Origin: Phoma sp. XZ068
Taxonomy: Eukaryota > Ascomycota > Dothideomycetes > Pleosporales > Didymellaceae
Assembly: GCA_004835665.1 (NCBI GenBank)
Contig: RBKR01000012.1
Span: forward strand, 868,001-932,000
Reading direction: 5' to 3'
DNA: 64,000 nucleotides
Below the pieces are notes generated by a model that was not told the DNA's origin, did no database searches, and saw only the letters and a list, made by a program, of their open reading frames with translations. Shown in pieces: positions 9,499 through 19,661 of the stretch. Each line of letters begins with the position of its first letter. Position 1 is the first letter of the stretch. Both the position numbers and the translations under genes were made by a program.

Positions 9499-12138
9499 CT
9501 AATCATGCTGTGACAGCCTGCTGGGTGAGGCTGTGCTCGATCGCTTGTGGATGTCCAAAAGCTTGGCCGAGCCGGCACTAAGGTGCCGCATGTGATGTTT
9601 GCCAAAATCCACACTCTTCGCACGTTGTACCGTGACCTGCTCCCCTGAATCATCCGACTGTGGCGAGTCTGGTTCCATGTCGAGTGGCTTCCGGGATTCC
9701 TCGGGTGATGGCAATGCCGGGTCAAACATGGTGAGGAGGCCTTCCGCAGATTTGACTCGGACATTTCGGTGTACAACGGTAGGCTGGCGGGCAACACCAT
9801 CTTTAACATGCTCGTTGTCCATGGACCTTCGAGCAGATGGAGTGGGCTCGTTTTCTTCGTCCGATTCGACGGCAGCGTCCAGAGTGGCCATGGCAGTGCT
9901 ACTAGCTTTCCTGTCCAGCGGCTCGTTCGAAATATTTGATCGGCGTAGCTCGTCTGGTTGCGGTGTTAGTCGTTTGAAATACTCGTCATCTGCCATTCCA
10001 AGCTCTTCAAAAGAGTTGTTAAAGTCAGGATTTTGCTGAACGGCCGATGAGCCAACGCTGGATCGCATCATTGACTTGTTAGAAATACGTTTGACCGGCT
10101 TGCCAGACAGCCAAGACCCCTCTGAGTCTACCGATGCGAGCGATTGTGACATCTTGTTGCCAACTGGAAGACCCGGGCTCACAGGCGAATCTGAACGAGC
10201 AGTGTGTGCCAACCCAACGGAGCCTACGCGGAGGTCTGCTGGGTTGTGAGTTCGACGACGTGCAGCAATTGCACTTGTCGAAGGTACCTCAGGTGACGCC
10301 ATCCGGGAATCGGGCGGAGAGATGGGAAACTCGGGTAAGTCTTCTCTAAATTTGGACATCGTTCGGCGAGGAACGCTGGACGGCCTCTTGATCTGAATTG
10401 GAGCGGTGGGTACGGTTGCCACCAGATGAGCTGGAAGTGGCTGGCGAGACATCGACTCTCGCGAAGTGTTTGAGAACGATGCTTCAGACGGAGTGGCGCG
10501 TCCAGGCTCTTGAGAACTTCGCTTGCCTCGTCGAAAGAATGACGCGAATGCACTCATTCGCCGTCCATTCGAGCTGCGTCGGCGGAAGCTAGAACCCTTG
10601 TTGGACGTTGCTGTGTCGATGGTATCGACAGGATGTAGTGACCCGCTTCTTGTGGGGTCGTAGTGTGGCTCGACTGATTCAAAGGGAGACTCTTCGGCCA
10701 GCCTCTCGGAGAGCAGCTCAGGCATCATAGAGACGTTCGATGGTCCACGAGTATGAACGGGACCGGCGATGTTGCCTCGAGAGTAGCGGACAGCTTGAGC
10801 ATCCGAAATGATCATATCCTCCATTGGCGTCTCTATGGGGGTGGGCAATTGACTGTTGTCATTGCCAGTGGGTGTGGTAGGCTCCATAGTCTCAAGTCGG
10901 TGCAGAGGTGGCGGTGTGAGCGGACGAAGCCATGGCGGAGTCGATGGTGTTGCTGGACGTACATCCTCCATGGGAACCACAGGTTCTTCAACCGGCTCTG
11001 GCTTGTGCACTGCTACCTCTTTGTTGATGCCGAGACCAACTGCTCCTACGGCGTCAGGCCGAGTAGGTACTGGTGGCGTACCTCCAGTGGCAGCATTCTG
11101 TTTCTCTGCACGCCGTTCAAGTCGACGACGCAAACGATCTTGGTCTGCCTTGGCCTTCTTCTCGTGGCGTCGCTTGTCCCTGTCGAGAATCTCTCGCAGT
11201 GCGCCGGCATCGAGTGTGTCGGCGAGGTCATCGATCCTGCTCGTCCGCTTCCACTGATTGTCTTCCTTGGAGCTAGTGGGCCTCCTTTCTCTACGAGAAT
11301 TGCCTCTTTCCAGACGAGCGGTTGGTGATGAGCGATCGCCACTGTAGTAGTATTGCGAGCCGACGGAGAAGCGGATGGTTGGTCGTGGCGCGAAGATGTC
11401 GAGAGCGCTGACGCGGAAGGCACGAAGTTCGGAGTTGCCGGACATGGACGAGTGTATCGAGTCTTCAAGGGGCAGCGAGATGTTGGACTGGGCGCGGTCG
11501 AAGCGTCCGCCCTTGACTTTCTTGCTGTCTCGACGTAGCATGCCGCCCGAGTTGCCGGCGGGCCGTTTCTGTGGCATTGGTAGAGTCATCGCGCGGATCT
11601 CCTCTTCGCGTATGTGATCATGCTCTTTCCGCCTCTTGCTAGACTTCCGGCGGACCAGGGATGTGTCGTTGGGAGGACCCCTGCGCAGTGACTGGGGTCG
11701 CTGTAGCTTTCCCCGCTCTCTTGCTGTGCGCAAGCTGGTGTGGGAGGGAGAATGGAAATTGTAGGGCACGCCGCTGAAGTCCTGGGTGACGGGTCGCAGG
11801 TGCGGGCTATGGGCCAGGCGGCGTTGCTGTGGTAGGGCGGTGATGTCTTCTGCACTCGGGTTCGGGTTGGGCAGACGCGCCTCTTGGGCAAGACCAGGGT
11901 CGAGCGGTGGGTCGCTGAAAGGATTCTTCTCGACGTTGTGCAAAGACGTTGTGGAGCGCGAACTCCTTCTTCTCCGGCGGCCGCCGCGCTGGCTGGGTCT
12001 ATGTTGCAGGGCATCGCTGCCAGGGCCCTGAGTCGCGATGGTTTGCTCTGCGACAGGCCCGCTCCTGTCCGTAACCGCGGTGCGAGCCTCTTTTAATTTA
12101 GCGGCTCGTCCGCTCCTGCGCCCAAACGGCCACGGCAT
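9499..12138 (-). CDS. Large, mostly disordered protein of unknown function
   Basis: Uninterrupted 879-codon frame starting MPWPFGRRSG. I do not recognise a catalytic domain. The sequence is rich in Ser, Pro, Arg and Thr and looks intrinsically disordered almost throughout. Visible features are an Arg run near residues 52-58 (GGRRRRRSSR), an NPF tripeptide at 72-74 of the kind bound by EH domains, and a basic, probably helical stretch (RDKRRHEKKAKADQDRLRRR) about a third of the way in. Many R-x-x-S phosphorylation-type sites occur, and the C-terminus is compact and charged (SVDFGKHHMRHLSAGSAKLLDIHKR). Several stretches suggest a scaffold or signalling regulator, but that is a guess. The length and the absence of stops make the coding call secure. 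An intron-free 2.6-kb gene is unusual beside its intron-containing neighbours. Confidence 0.8.
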   Translation of the reverse strand: MPWPFGRRSGRAAKLKEARTAVTDRSGPVAEQTIATQGPGSDALQHRPSQRGGRRRRRSSRSTTSLHNVEKNPFSDPPLDPGLAQEARLPNPNPSAEDITALPQQRRLAHSPHLRPVTQDFSGVPYNFHSPSHTSLRTARERGKLQRPQSLRRGPPNDTSLVRRKSSKRRKEHDHIREEEIRAMTLPMPQKRPAGNSGGMLRRDSKKVKGGRFDRAQSNISLPLEDSIHSSMSGNSELRAFRVSALDIFAPRPTIRFSVGSQYYYSGDRSSPTARLERGNSRRERRPTSSKEDNQWKRTSRIDDLADTLDAGALREILDRDKRRHEKKAKADQDRLRRRLERRAEKQNAATGGTPPVPTRPDAVGAVGLGINKEVAVHKPEPVEEPVVPMEDVRPATPSTPPWLRPLTPPPLHRLETMEPTTPTGNDNSQLPTPIETPMEDMIISDAQAVRYSRGNIAGPVHTRGPSNVSMMPELLSERLAEESPFESVEPHYDPTRSGSLHPVDTIDTATSNKGSSFRRRSSNGRRMSAFASFFRRGKRSSQEPGRATPSEASFSNTSRESMSRQPLPAHLVATVPTAPIQIKRPSSVPRRTMSKFREDLPEFPISPPDSRMASPEVPSTSAIAARRRTHNPADLRVGSVGLAHTARSDSPVSPGLPVGNKMSQSLASVDSEGSWLSGKPVKRISNKSMMRSSVGSSAVQQNPDFNNSFEELGMADDEYFKRLTPQPDELRRSNISNEPLDRKASSTAMATLDAAVESDEENEPTPSARRSMDNEHVKDGVARQPTVVHRNVRVKSAEGLLTMFDPALPSPEESRKPLDMEPDSPQSDDSGEQVTVQRAKSVDFGKHHMRHLSAGSAKLLDIHKRSSTASPSRLSQHD

Positions 12139-15100
12139 GGGTGCACGATGGCCGGCCTGGCGAGGACTTGTGCGGTGGTGGTGGTTTGCTCAACTCGTCG
12201 CCGCGCAAAACGTGACCGCGCGAGGCGCGAATGAGGCGGGCGGTGGTGCACTGATACCTTCGGCCTATCTGGTGTTGGTGTCGCTGCACTGTCGGCTAGA
12301 ATGCATCATGTCTGACTGGCAGGGTACTTGGCGGCAGCGGGAGCTTGGGCGAACAGCAGCGTGTCAGGCAGGTGTCAAAATACAGGCCAGTGTGTGGGAG
12401 AAACTGGGAAGTAATTCGAGAGGCGGCAGAGGAAGGGAGAGGCGGCGGTGATGGAACGCCCTGGAGCTGCCAGACGGCGTGTGTGATGTAAGGGAACAGT
12501 CAGTCACGCAGCGGCGCTGCTGAACCTTGAAAAGGCTCCGGAGGGCTGTGACGAAGTCAAGCCCTGGAAGCCCCCACCACGAGGCCACCAAAAATACCCC
12601 TTCAGCGTTCTTGGTTCGGAGAATTGCCTGGCGCACGCTGGGCCGGCCAATGCCACTCCCTCAGCGGTCTGCGCACAGGCGATGGATGCCCGGCTAACGA
12701 ATAGACGTTGGCCTTGGTTCCTCTGCTGCCTCGCTGCCTCGCGCGCTGCTCAAGAAACGCTGCAGAATGCCATGGCAGAGGATGTGCCGGGTAAAGCAGG
12801 TCATGGCGACAGAGTGTGCCTGGTATCCACCTCAATTGGACGCCAACAACGCTCCCAGTTGATCACTGATGATCCCTCTGGTCGAGCCTTCCTTCTTCAC
12901 GAGCAGTGGGAAGGTGCAAGGTGCTAGGTCCACTGTGGCCACGCTACTCGGACGCCTCCGATGCCCATCATGGGATCCGTGGCCGCCACAGCCCTCATCA
13001 ATGCCTGTGCCAATCACCACCGTCAGCACACAGGTTCCCATGATCAGTGAATATCCTTGAGCACCGTTCAATCTCTCGACCACGACTCACAGCAAGTCAT
13101 GCCCTTCGTGTCACCTGCCTTTGCTCACGCCGGCAATTCTGGCGACGAGCAGAGCCTATGCCCAGTGACGTCCATAAACTCTAGACCTTTCGCTAGCGAC
13201 AGATCACGCTGAGGATCGCGGAACCGTGCATTCGAGTCCTGCGAGAAAGTATCGAAATCAGCGGGACGTGGAGAGCCACGTCGGTTCTGCATCCGCCAGC
13301 AACAGTATCAATACTAGCTAGATCTGCGGAAGCATATCATTTCCACGGGGTTATCTCCTCTCCAATCATTGCATTAAGCTCAGGATTTACGCCAGACGTC
13401 CCCAGTGGACGAGACCTTCAGCGACAACGTTCTACAGCTCATGCACTCAGGTACCCGGGACCCTAGGCCATCCATTGATGCAAGCTGGCGGCTCTTATCA
13501 ATCCGTATTCAAGGTCTGCTTACGAGCGCATCGTTGCAAATGATACATCGACTCGGACGGCTCCATGTTCAATTTTTTCTTGGTTCTCGTGTCAAATCAG
13601 CCTCTTGAAGTTGTGTAACGAGAGGAGCATGGCATGCAGCTGTTTCAACTACTCGATGTTGTGTCCGAGCATGTCTCACCTTAGGCTGCATATCTGGCAG
13701 CCAACCTCAGAAGGCCCGTGGATCTTCAATGCTCGATATTCTGTTTAGACCGTCTTACTGATGTTGCAATAGCAATTGCCAACCATTCGTTGTCAACACT
13801 TGCATCGCAGTGTAACAGCGTGTCGCTGGCTTTGACGTGCCGATGTTCCAAGCAGCGGTACGCTGCTCCCTAGCCTCCGACAAGTATTGGTACGCCATTA
13901 AACGGCTCCTTTTGTGGAGCCTTACCAGGACCCTTGAACCTTCTTCGCTCCTGCATGCCGGCATGACTGCGTTAACGCCTGCACATTGACCGATAAAACT
14001 TCAACATATTACACACGACCGATTTCTGCTTTTCGTTCGCTGACTCGATGCAGCGGACGAGAAGTCATTGCAATTTGAGGATTCTGTTTCAGACTGTAGC
14101 GACTCTTGCTGTAACGCTGTGCAGGAAGCAGCACATACACAAATGTATCCGCCAAAGCTCGAGCTCAGACAAAGATACCGAAGACTAACATCCAATCAAA
14201 CGGTACCTGCTGTGTTGTACAAACATAGGCGACAGCTCACCGTGCTCACACCGCAGTAGTCACCGCAACGGGGAAGCAGATGCGTGCATTGAAGCGAGGC
14301 CACAGCTTTGCGGGTACGCTACAAACAATCTCCGAGTTGCTGGGACGAGTTCCAAGGTGTCACGATCTTCATCGATTGTCGTGGAACGAAACACTCAATA
14401 AACGATTGAATTCCTACGTGGCCTTTCGTCTGTCTCTTTTGAGTTTAACAGATTGTTGTATGCCGCAACGGTCGCTTCTTTGAAAACAAACTCGTAAGCG
14501 TCAACTATCACAACACGTTGCCTGTCATCATAGACATGCAGTGGTTCTTCCTGCCGCAAGACATCGTCAAGAAAATTAGCACTGAAAAGGTGTTGTGAAT
14601 TTAAGCAGGTCAATTGTGCATCTGAGTCAATGATGTAAGTCTGTTACTGTCCACAATGGTACACAAAGAGGCTACGTCTACCATGCATACCGCTGCTCCT
14701 GCTTCGTGATCGATTTCTCCCCACAACTCAGTTTGCAGCGCTTGATTTGTATCGCCAAATCAATGGGATCTTTTGCACCGTGGCTGTACATACTTTTTCA
14801 ATGACTGAAGCACAGAATAAGACATATTCTAGCAGACGTGGTGCTGGGAGCTGGCTGCCCTGCACCTCTCACCAGGCTGAATTCCCCATGTTGGCTGCTT
14901 TGATTTGCGTACAATCTTGCCTACAAGGCTTCTCTGGTTTCTTCGGTATCAATTATTGTCATGCTGCTTCACGTTCCCAGCCAGTCCTACCGGGAAAGCC
15001 TACCTGCTTTCTCCGGATCGGGTCAAGCGTTTGTTTCTTCCACGCCAACGCTTTGTTGACAAAACAACATCGGTCAGAACATCAACATCAGCACAACACA

Positions 15101-15167
15101 GCAATAACAAACCCAACAGCGTACGGCCGCAACTACCTAGAAATCGCAATCGCATTCAAAGCCCATC
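12139..15167. other. 3-kb gene-free region between divergent genes
   Basis: Shared upstream region of the 879-residue protein (-) and NUF2 (+). Open frames on both strands are short, overlapping and compositionally random. I see no long repeat, transposase, tRNA cloverleaf or spliced coding chain. GC-rich sequence next to 12139 changes to mixed sequence from about 13 kb on. It may hold long 5' leaders, a non-coding RNA or decayed sequence, but nothing specific is supported. Confidence 0.45.
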
Positions 15168-16670
15168 ATGTCTTACGGTCCGCGCATGAGCATGGCTCCG
15201 CGCACCACCTCACACGGCGCGCACAACCAACGCGCGCCCGCGCCGCAAGAGAACGACGCATTCATGACGCTGGTATGCACTTTGTCCGATCTCGAGTACG
15301 CATTTCTAATATTTGCAGCCCGATTCCGAAATCGCCGGATGTATAACAGACATTGGCATTGCCTTCACCGTTGCAGACCTCCAGAAGCCCAACCCCCAGA
15401 TCATCCAGAAGGTTTTCGAATGGCTCGCGGAGCTTCTCATGAACACAACCCGCGAAGTGGTTGCGCCCGCGATGCGCGCTGCGGCAGAAGATCTGTGTGG
15501 CGAGGGTGCTGAGCGTCTGTTCACCAGTGACACACGCGATCTGATGGCATTCTTCGTCATTCTGAAGAAGCTTTTGCGCGAGGTACTACCCCAACAGGCA
15601 CATTCTGCATAGCAAAGTTGAACGAGATCTGACATCCATAGTGCGGTATCCATGATTTCACCTTCGCCGACCTTTACAAGCCTACGCACCATCGATTAGT
15701 TAAGATCTTCTCGTACATGATCAACTTTATAAGGTTCAGGGAATCACAAACGGCAGTCATCGACGAACACTTCAACAAGGCCGAGCGTACAAAGCTTCGC
15801 ATCGAGCAGCTGTACAATGACAAGGAGACGAAGGAAATGCAGCTCGCTGACCTCCAGCGCAACCGAACGGCCACCGAGAGGCTTATGCAGGAGAAGAAGA
15901 AGCGCAACGACGAGCTCAAGGACAGGCTTCTGGAGCTGAAACGGGGCCAAGAATCAGTCATGGAGAAACTGGAGCGAGCGAAGGCGGAGCAGGCCAGGCT
16001 CAAGGAGATGCTGCAGCAGAAAGTCGAGAACAAGGAGAACGTTCAGCGCGAAATCATCAAGTTGAAGCCATACACACAACAGAGTCCGACAGCTCTCGAG
16101 GACTCACTCCGCGACCTGAACGACCGCCTTTCTGCAGATAAAGGCCATATCGACACCCTGGATCGCCGCGCCCGCGCTCTTCAGACATCGACCGATTCGT
16201 TCGGAATAGTCATTAACGATGTCACATCCTGTACACGGCTCTTGACAGACGTACAAGCCGACCTAGCGAAGGAGGAGGAGGAGCTGGCTAAAGCATCACG
16301 ACACAGGGACGCACTCGCAGATCGCAGCAACAACGTTAGGGACGTTGAGAGGCAAGAGCGACTATTACAGAAACAGCTCAGCAACGTCAACGGGCGAACA
16401 GAGAAACTGAGGACGAAAGGCAACGAGGAAGCAGAGCGCGCACGCGTGCGCATGGAGGAGCTGCGTGACACGCATTCCAAATTGGCCGAAGAGCGAGGCG
16501 AGAAGGGACGCGAGATGGAGAGGCGGCGAGTGCGCATCGAGCAAACTGAGAAGAAAATGGCGGAACTCAAGGACAACATTGAGAATGAGGTTCATGCGGC
16601 CCACGACGAGTACCTCAAGATGGAGAGCCATATCAAGCTTTACATTACCGAGATGGAACAGAGCATCTAG
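15168..16670 (+). CDS. nuf2: Kinetochore protein NUF2 (NDC80 complex)
   Basis: Subunit of the NDC80 complex, which links kinetochores to spindle microtubules. Three exons, 15168-15272, 15319-15582 and 15642-16670, give 465 residues, the usual length for fungal NUF2. The N-terminal calponin-homology region covers about residues 30-160, including ITDIGIAFTVADLQKPNP, VFEWLAELLM, and YGIHDFTFADLYKP directly before HHRLVKIFSYMINFIRFRE. From about residue 165 to the end the protein is a continuous coiled coil rich in Glu, Lys, Arg and Gln. Both introns are phase 0 with GTATGC and GTACTA donors. The gene ends 279 bases from the convergent TRS85 gene. The partner NDC80/HEC1 is not in this window. Identification rests on the CH-domain motif order plus coiled-coil layout and is strong. 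Confidence 0.93.
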
Positions 16671-16949
16671 GAATGCTGCGCTGTGTGTACGACGTTGCGG
16701 GATCCGGATTGCAGTCCTTCAATATGTTATGATGGCGTTTAGATGATTTTTGATACCTCCTATTTTTTTTTTTGCTTCAATACCATGCAATACCACTTCA
16801 AAGAGTTCTGGACTTATAACTGGTCGCGAAACGGTGAACCATGAGTTAAGAAGTCATTAGCGTTATTTACCAAATGCTCTAACACAACGCCCATGCCATG
16901 CGTAACTACATTCCAAGACTTGACTTCATTACCACTCCACCTCTTCTCT

Positions 16950-19315
16950 TCACTCAAACCCCTCAGCAAGAGGATCACTCTTCTCGCCTCTCTCCAGCGC
17001 CGGACTCAGCGGCCCGACATCTCCCTGCACAGGATTGATCAAGCTCTTCCTGTGCGCGCGTGGGCTTTTATCCAGCGTCTCAGCCACCTCCTCGACATCG
17101 CCGCCCTCCTTGTCATCGCCCTCGTCGTCAGCTCCCCCCTCGACAAACCCTTGATTCATCAACCGCAGCCCCAGAATCTGCTGTCTCAGATCATCCACAT
17201 AGCGCTGCATCTCCTCGAACGGCAGTCTGGCGGCTCCACCATCCCTTGTCTCCGCGCGCGTGTTGTAGAGCCGTAATGCATTGTCCAGACACTTCTCTGC
17301 CTGTTGACTGCGATCGAGCCGCCACCACGACTCGGCAGCCAGTACTGCCCAGAGCGCAGCTTTCCGCTTACGGTTGCCGAGACGGTATGTGCCAATGCCA
17401 GTGCGTATGCTGTAGCATGCTGATATGCGCTCTGTAACAAGTGCATGGCCTATGGTGCCTACAAGGCCTGTCTCGAGAATGCGTGTTCCCCAGCGCGCAG
17501 CGTCGTCGGCGGCGCTCGAGCCCCGCAGACGTAGAAGCTCGGTAGACAGGGCGAGCGTGCGGAGAGCGTAGTACGGTGCGGCGCTGCGCTGGCGGTCGGT
17601 GTAGGAGTAGGATGCTGCTTCGATCCAGGTATCGATGTTCTCAGAACGGTTCTTTGAGCTCATAGGTATTGGGGCCATGAGCGCAGATAGAGCGGCCATT
17701 TCGCTTGCGCCAGCATAATGCCGCCATGCTTTGTCGTTTTGGAAATCGGTACGCAGGATGTCATAGGTCGAGAGTGCGAGTTTCCAGTCTCGCAGCATGA
17801 AGCAGTAGTCTGCTAGCCGGCGCATGATGGCTTCGGGTGCGTCGGGGCGGTAGAAGCCTTGTAGACTGTCGTAATTGGAGTTTGAGGAGGGTGAGGCAGA
17901 GGCACTGTTACGAGAGCTACCGAAAGGTGTCCATCGTTTAGAGAGCGACATGAAGCGGCCTGAAAGACCACGGCGGCGAGATAGAATTTGCTCATTCCAG
18001 GTTGCGGCGCTGCGCTCCATGTTAGGTATTATAGATTGCGTAACTAGTTCTCGCATGAAGGTGCGGAGGCTGCTGATGTCTGAGTCGGGGAAGTAGGGTG
18101 TTGGATCAGTAATGTCGTCTGTGGTTTCTGGAAGGAAGATCAGCATGAGTTTGGAAGCACACTGCAATATAACTGACCTCGCTTCTGGATCTCTGCTAGC
18201 TCTTCGCCGGCGGACATCCATTCGCAAGTTGGTAACCGCACACTGTCATCATCTGACGGTATACATTCCTGACTCTTCAGCCGAAGTAAGTGACAATGGA
18301 GGCCGAAATGGCGTTTCATCGAGTCGAATGTTTGATTCGACTTTGCAATATCTCCGTTCTCCTCGTCATGCACAAGGACGTAATACCGCAGAAAGTCATT
18401 CTCCACCCATTGTGGAAAGCGCAAATCACCATCGTGCTGTCTGTTGTACAGCCTTCGGAGTTCTTCGATTGGGTGCGGATTTGACGAGCTGATTGCTATT
18501 ATGCCAGCGACAGGATGCGCAAAGGTTTCGTGGGGTACAATTGGTAGTCCCGAGAGCAGCCGCCGTAGGTAGAGGGTGTAGAATGGTGAGTCGGCGCCTT
18601 CGGTGTGCGCAACTGGCTCTCCCTTGTTCATGTAATCTGCATTTGGGTCCTGGTGGTTGAACTCAGAATACTGCAAGTGCCGGTCTACCACTTCCTCTAT
18701 CTGCGGTACGTCTCCGCCTGTCCGCCGAGGCCGCCGTGTGGACTCTGTGGATGCTCTCTGGCCACCCCGTAGGTCTGGGTATGCATCTTCGACACCAACG
18801 AAACGCACGCCAAAGTCGTCGTGGCTCTTGCTTGCACCGATGCTGTCCCTTATGGTGACTTTGCCCGGTACCTGCTCTCCGAAAGGTCTCAGTAGCTCAA
18901 GAAATCCTCCATCCAGCCCCTTGCCCCTGATCAAAGCCTCGGTTTCGGCATCTGCCAATACCGCAATATGTGGCACGAATGCGCGCTGTATGAGGGTCCG
19001 GTACTCATCCGACACGCCTGGCGGTAGACTGGTAGGCGTTCTTATTCCACTAGAGCGTGACCCCGGCGAGAAGACGGAGCCAGGTACGGCAGACGTGGTC
19101 GGTGTTGCCGTACCTGAGCTAGGGCGCGAGTTGGCAGAGGTCGAGATGCTGGTGGTCGATTCGAATAACTTGGAGAGGCTCGGATTTGACCGGCGATATG
19201 GCAGCGACGCCAGCGAAGATGCGGGCGACGCGCGCTGCTTGGGAAGCACTGCGGAGGCTTCTACATTTTGCGGGAAGTTTGGGGGCTTGGGCGAGGCGTC
19301 CGGCGGCGGCGTCAT
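16950..19315 (-). CDS. trs85: TRAPP complex subunit TRS85 (TRAPPC8)
   Basis: Specific subunit of TRAPPIII, the Rab1/Ypt1 exchange complex acting in ER-Golgi traffic and autophagy. Two exons, 19315-18178 and 18127-16950, join across a 50-base phase-1 intron (18128-18177; GTCAGT donor, CCAG acceptor) to give 771 residues. After a disordered Ser/Pro N-terminus of about 110 residues comes the conserved block RAFVPHIAVLADAETEALIRGKG with ELLRPFGEQV. Then come PFYTLYLRRLLSGLPIVPHETF and PVAGIIAISSSNP. The second exon carries LADYCFMLRDWKLALSTYDIL, a TPR-like helical region, and the motif ETTDDITDPTPYFPDSDI follows the splice. The C-terminal tail is acidic. The start is the first ATG, MTPPPDASPKPP, 346 bases from the divergent CCA1 start. 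Confidence 0.9.
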
Positions 19316-19661
19316 GGGAGGCTAGGGCGGGGCGCCCGTGGGGTTCTGAGTGCGCGCGGGTGGTCTGGGGTTGTCGGCATGTATCTGGCTCTGTTTGTAG
19401 ATATACAGCGATTGTATGCGGCTTTCACGGTGCGCAGGGTGCTGTTGGTGCTGGCGTGCGCCGTGAGTGACGATGGCGGTTGCGGCCGCTCAGCTTTCTG
19501 ACTGGACGGACTGCGGCATCTCCATCAACACACCACCAGCCCGGCCATACCCCTCCATTTCTGGCGCTTTGCCTACTGTCGCTCCTTAACTGCATTTCTA
19601 GAACTGAGGCAATGCTCAGAGGGCTGTAAGCACCGCAAGAGATAGCGTTGGACCCACGTGC
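19316..19661. promoter_or_regulatory. Divergent promoter region, TRS85 / CCA1-TTI2
   Basis: 346 bases separate the start codons of TRS85 (-) and the CCA1-TTI2 fusion (+), so both genes must share this interval for initiation. It is GC-rich on the TRS85 side. No TATA box is evident. Confidence 0.5.

Noticed and set aside
10753..11328. 191-codon plus-strand ORF
   Set aside because: Antisense shadow of the 879-residue gene.
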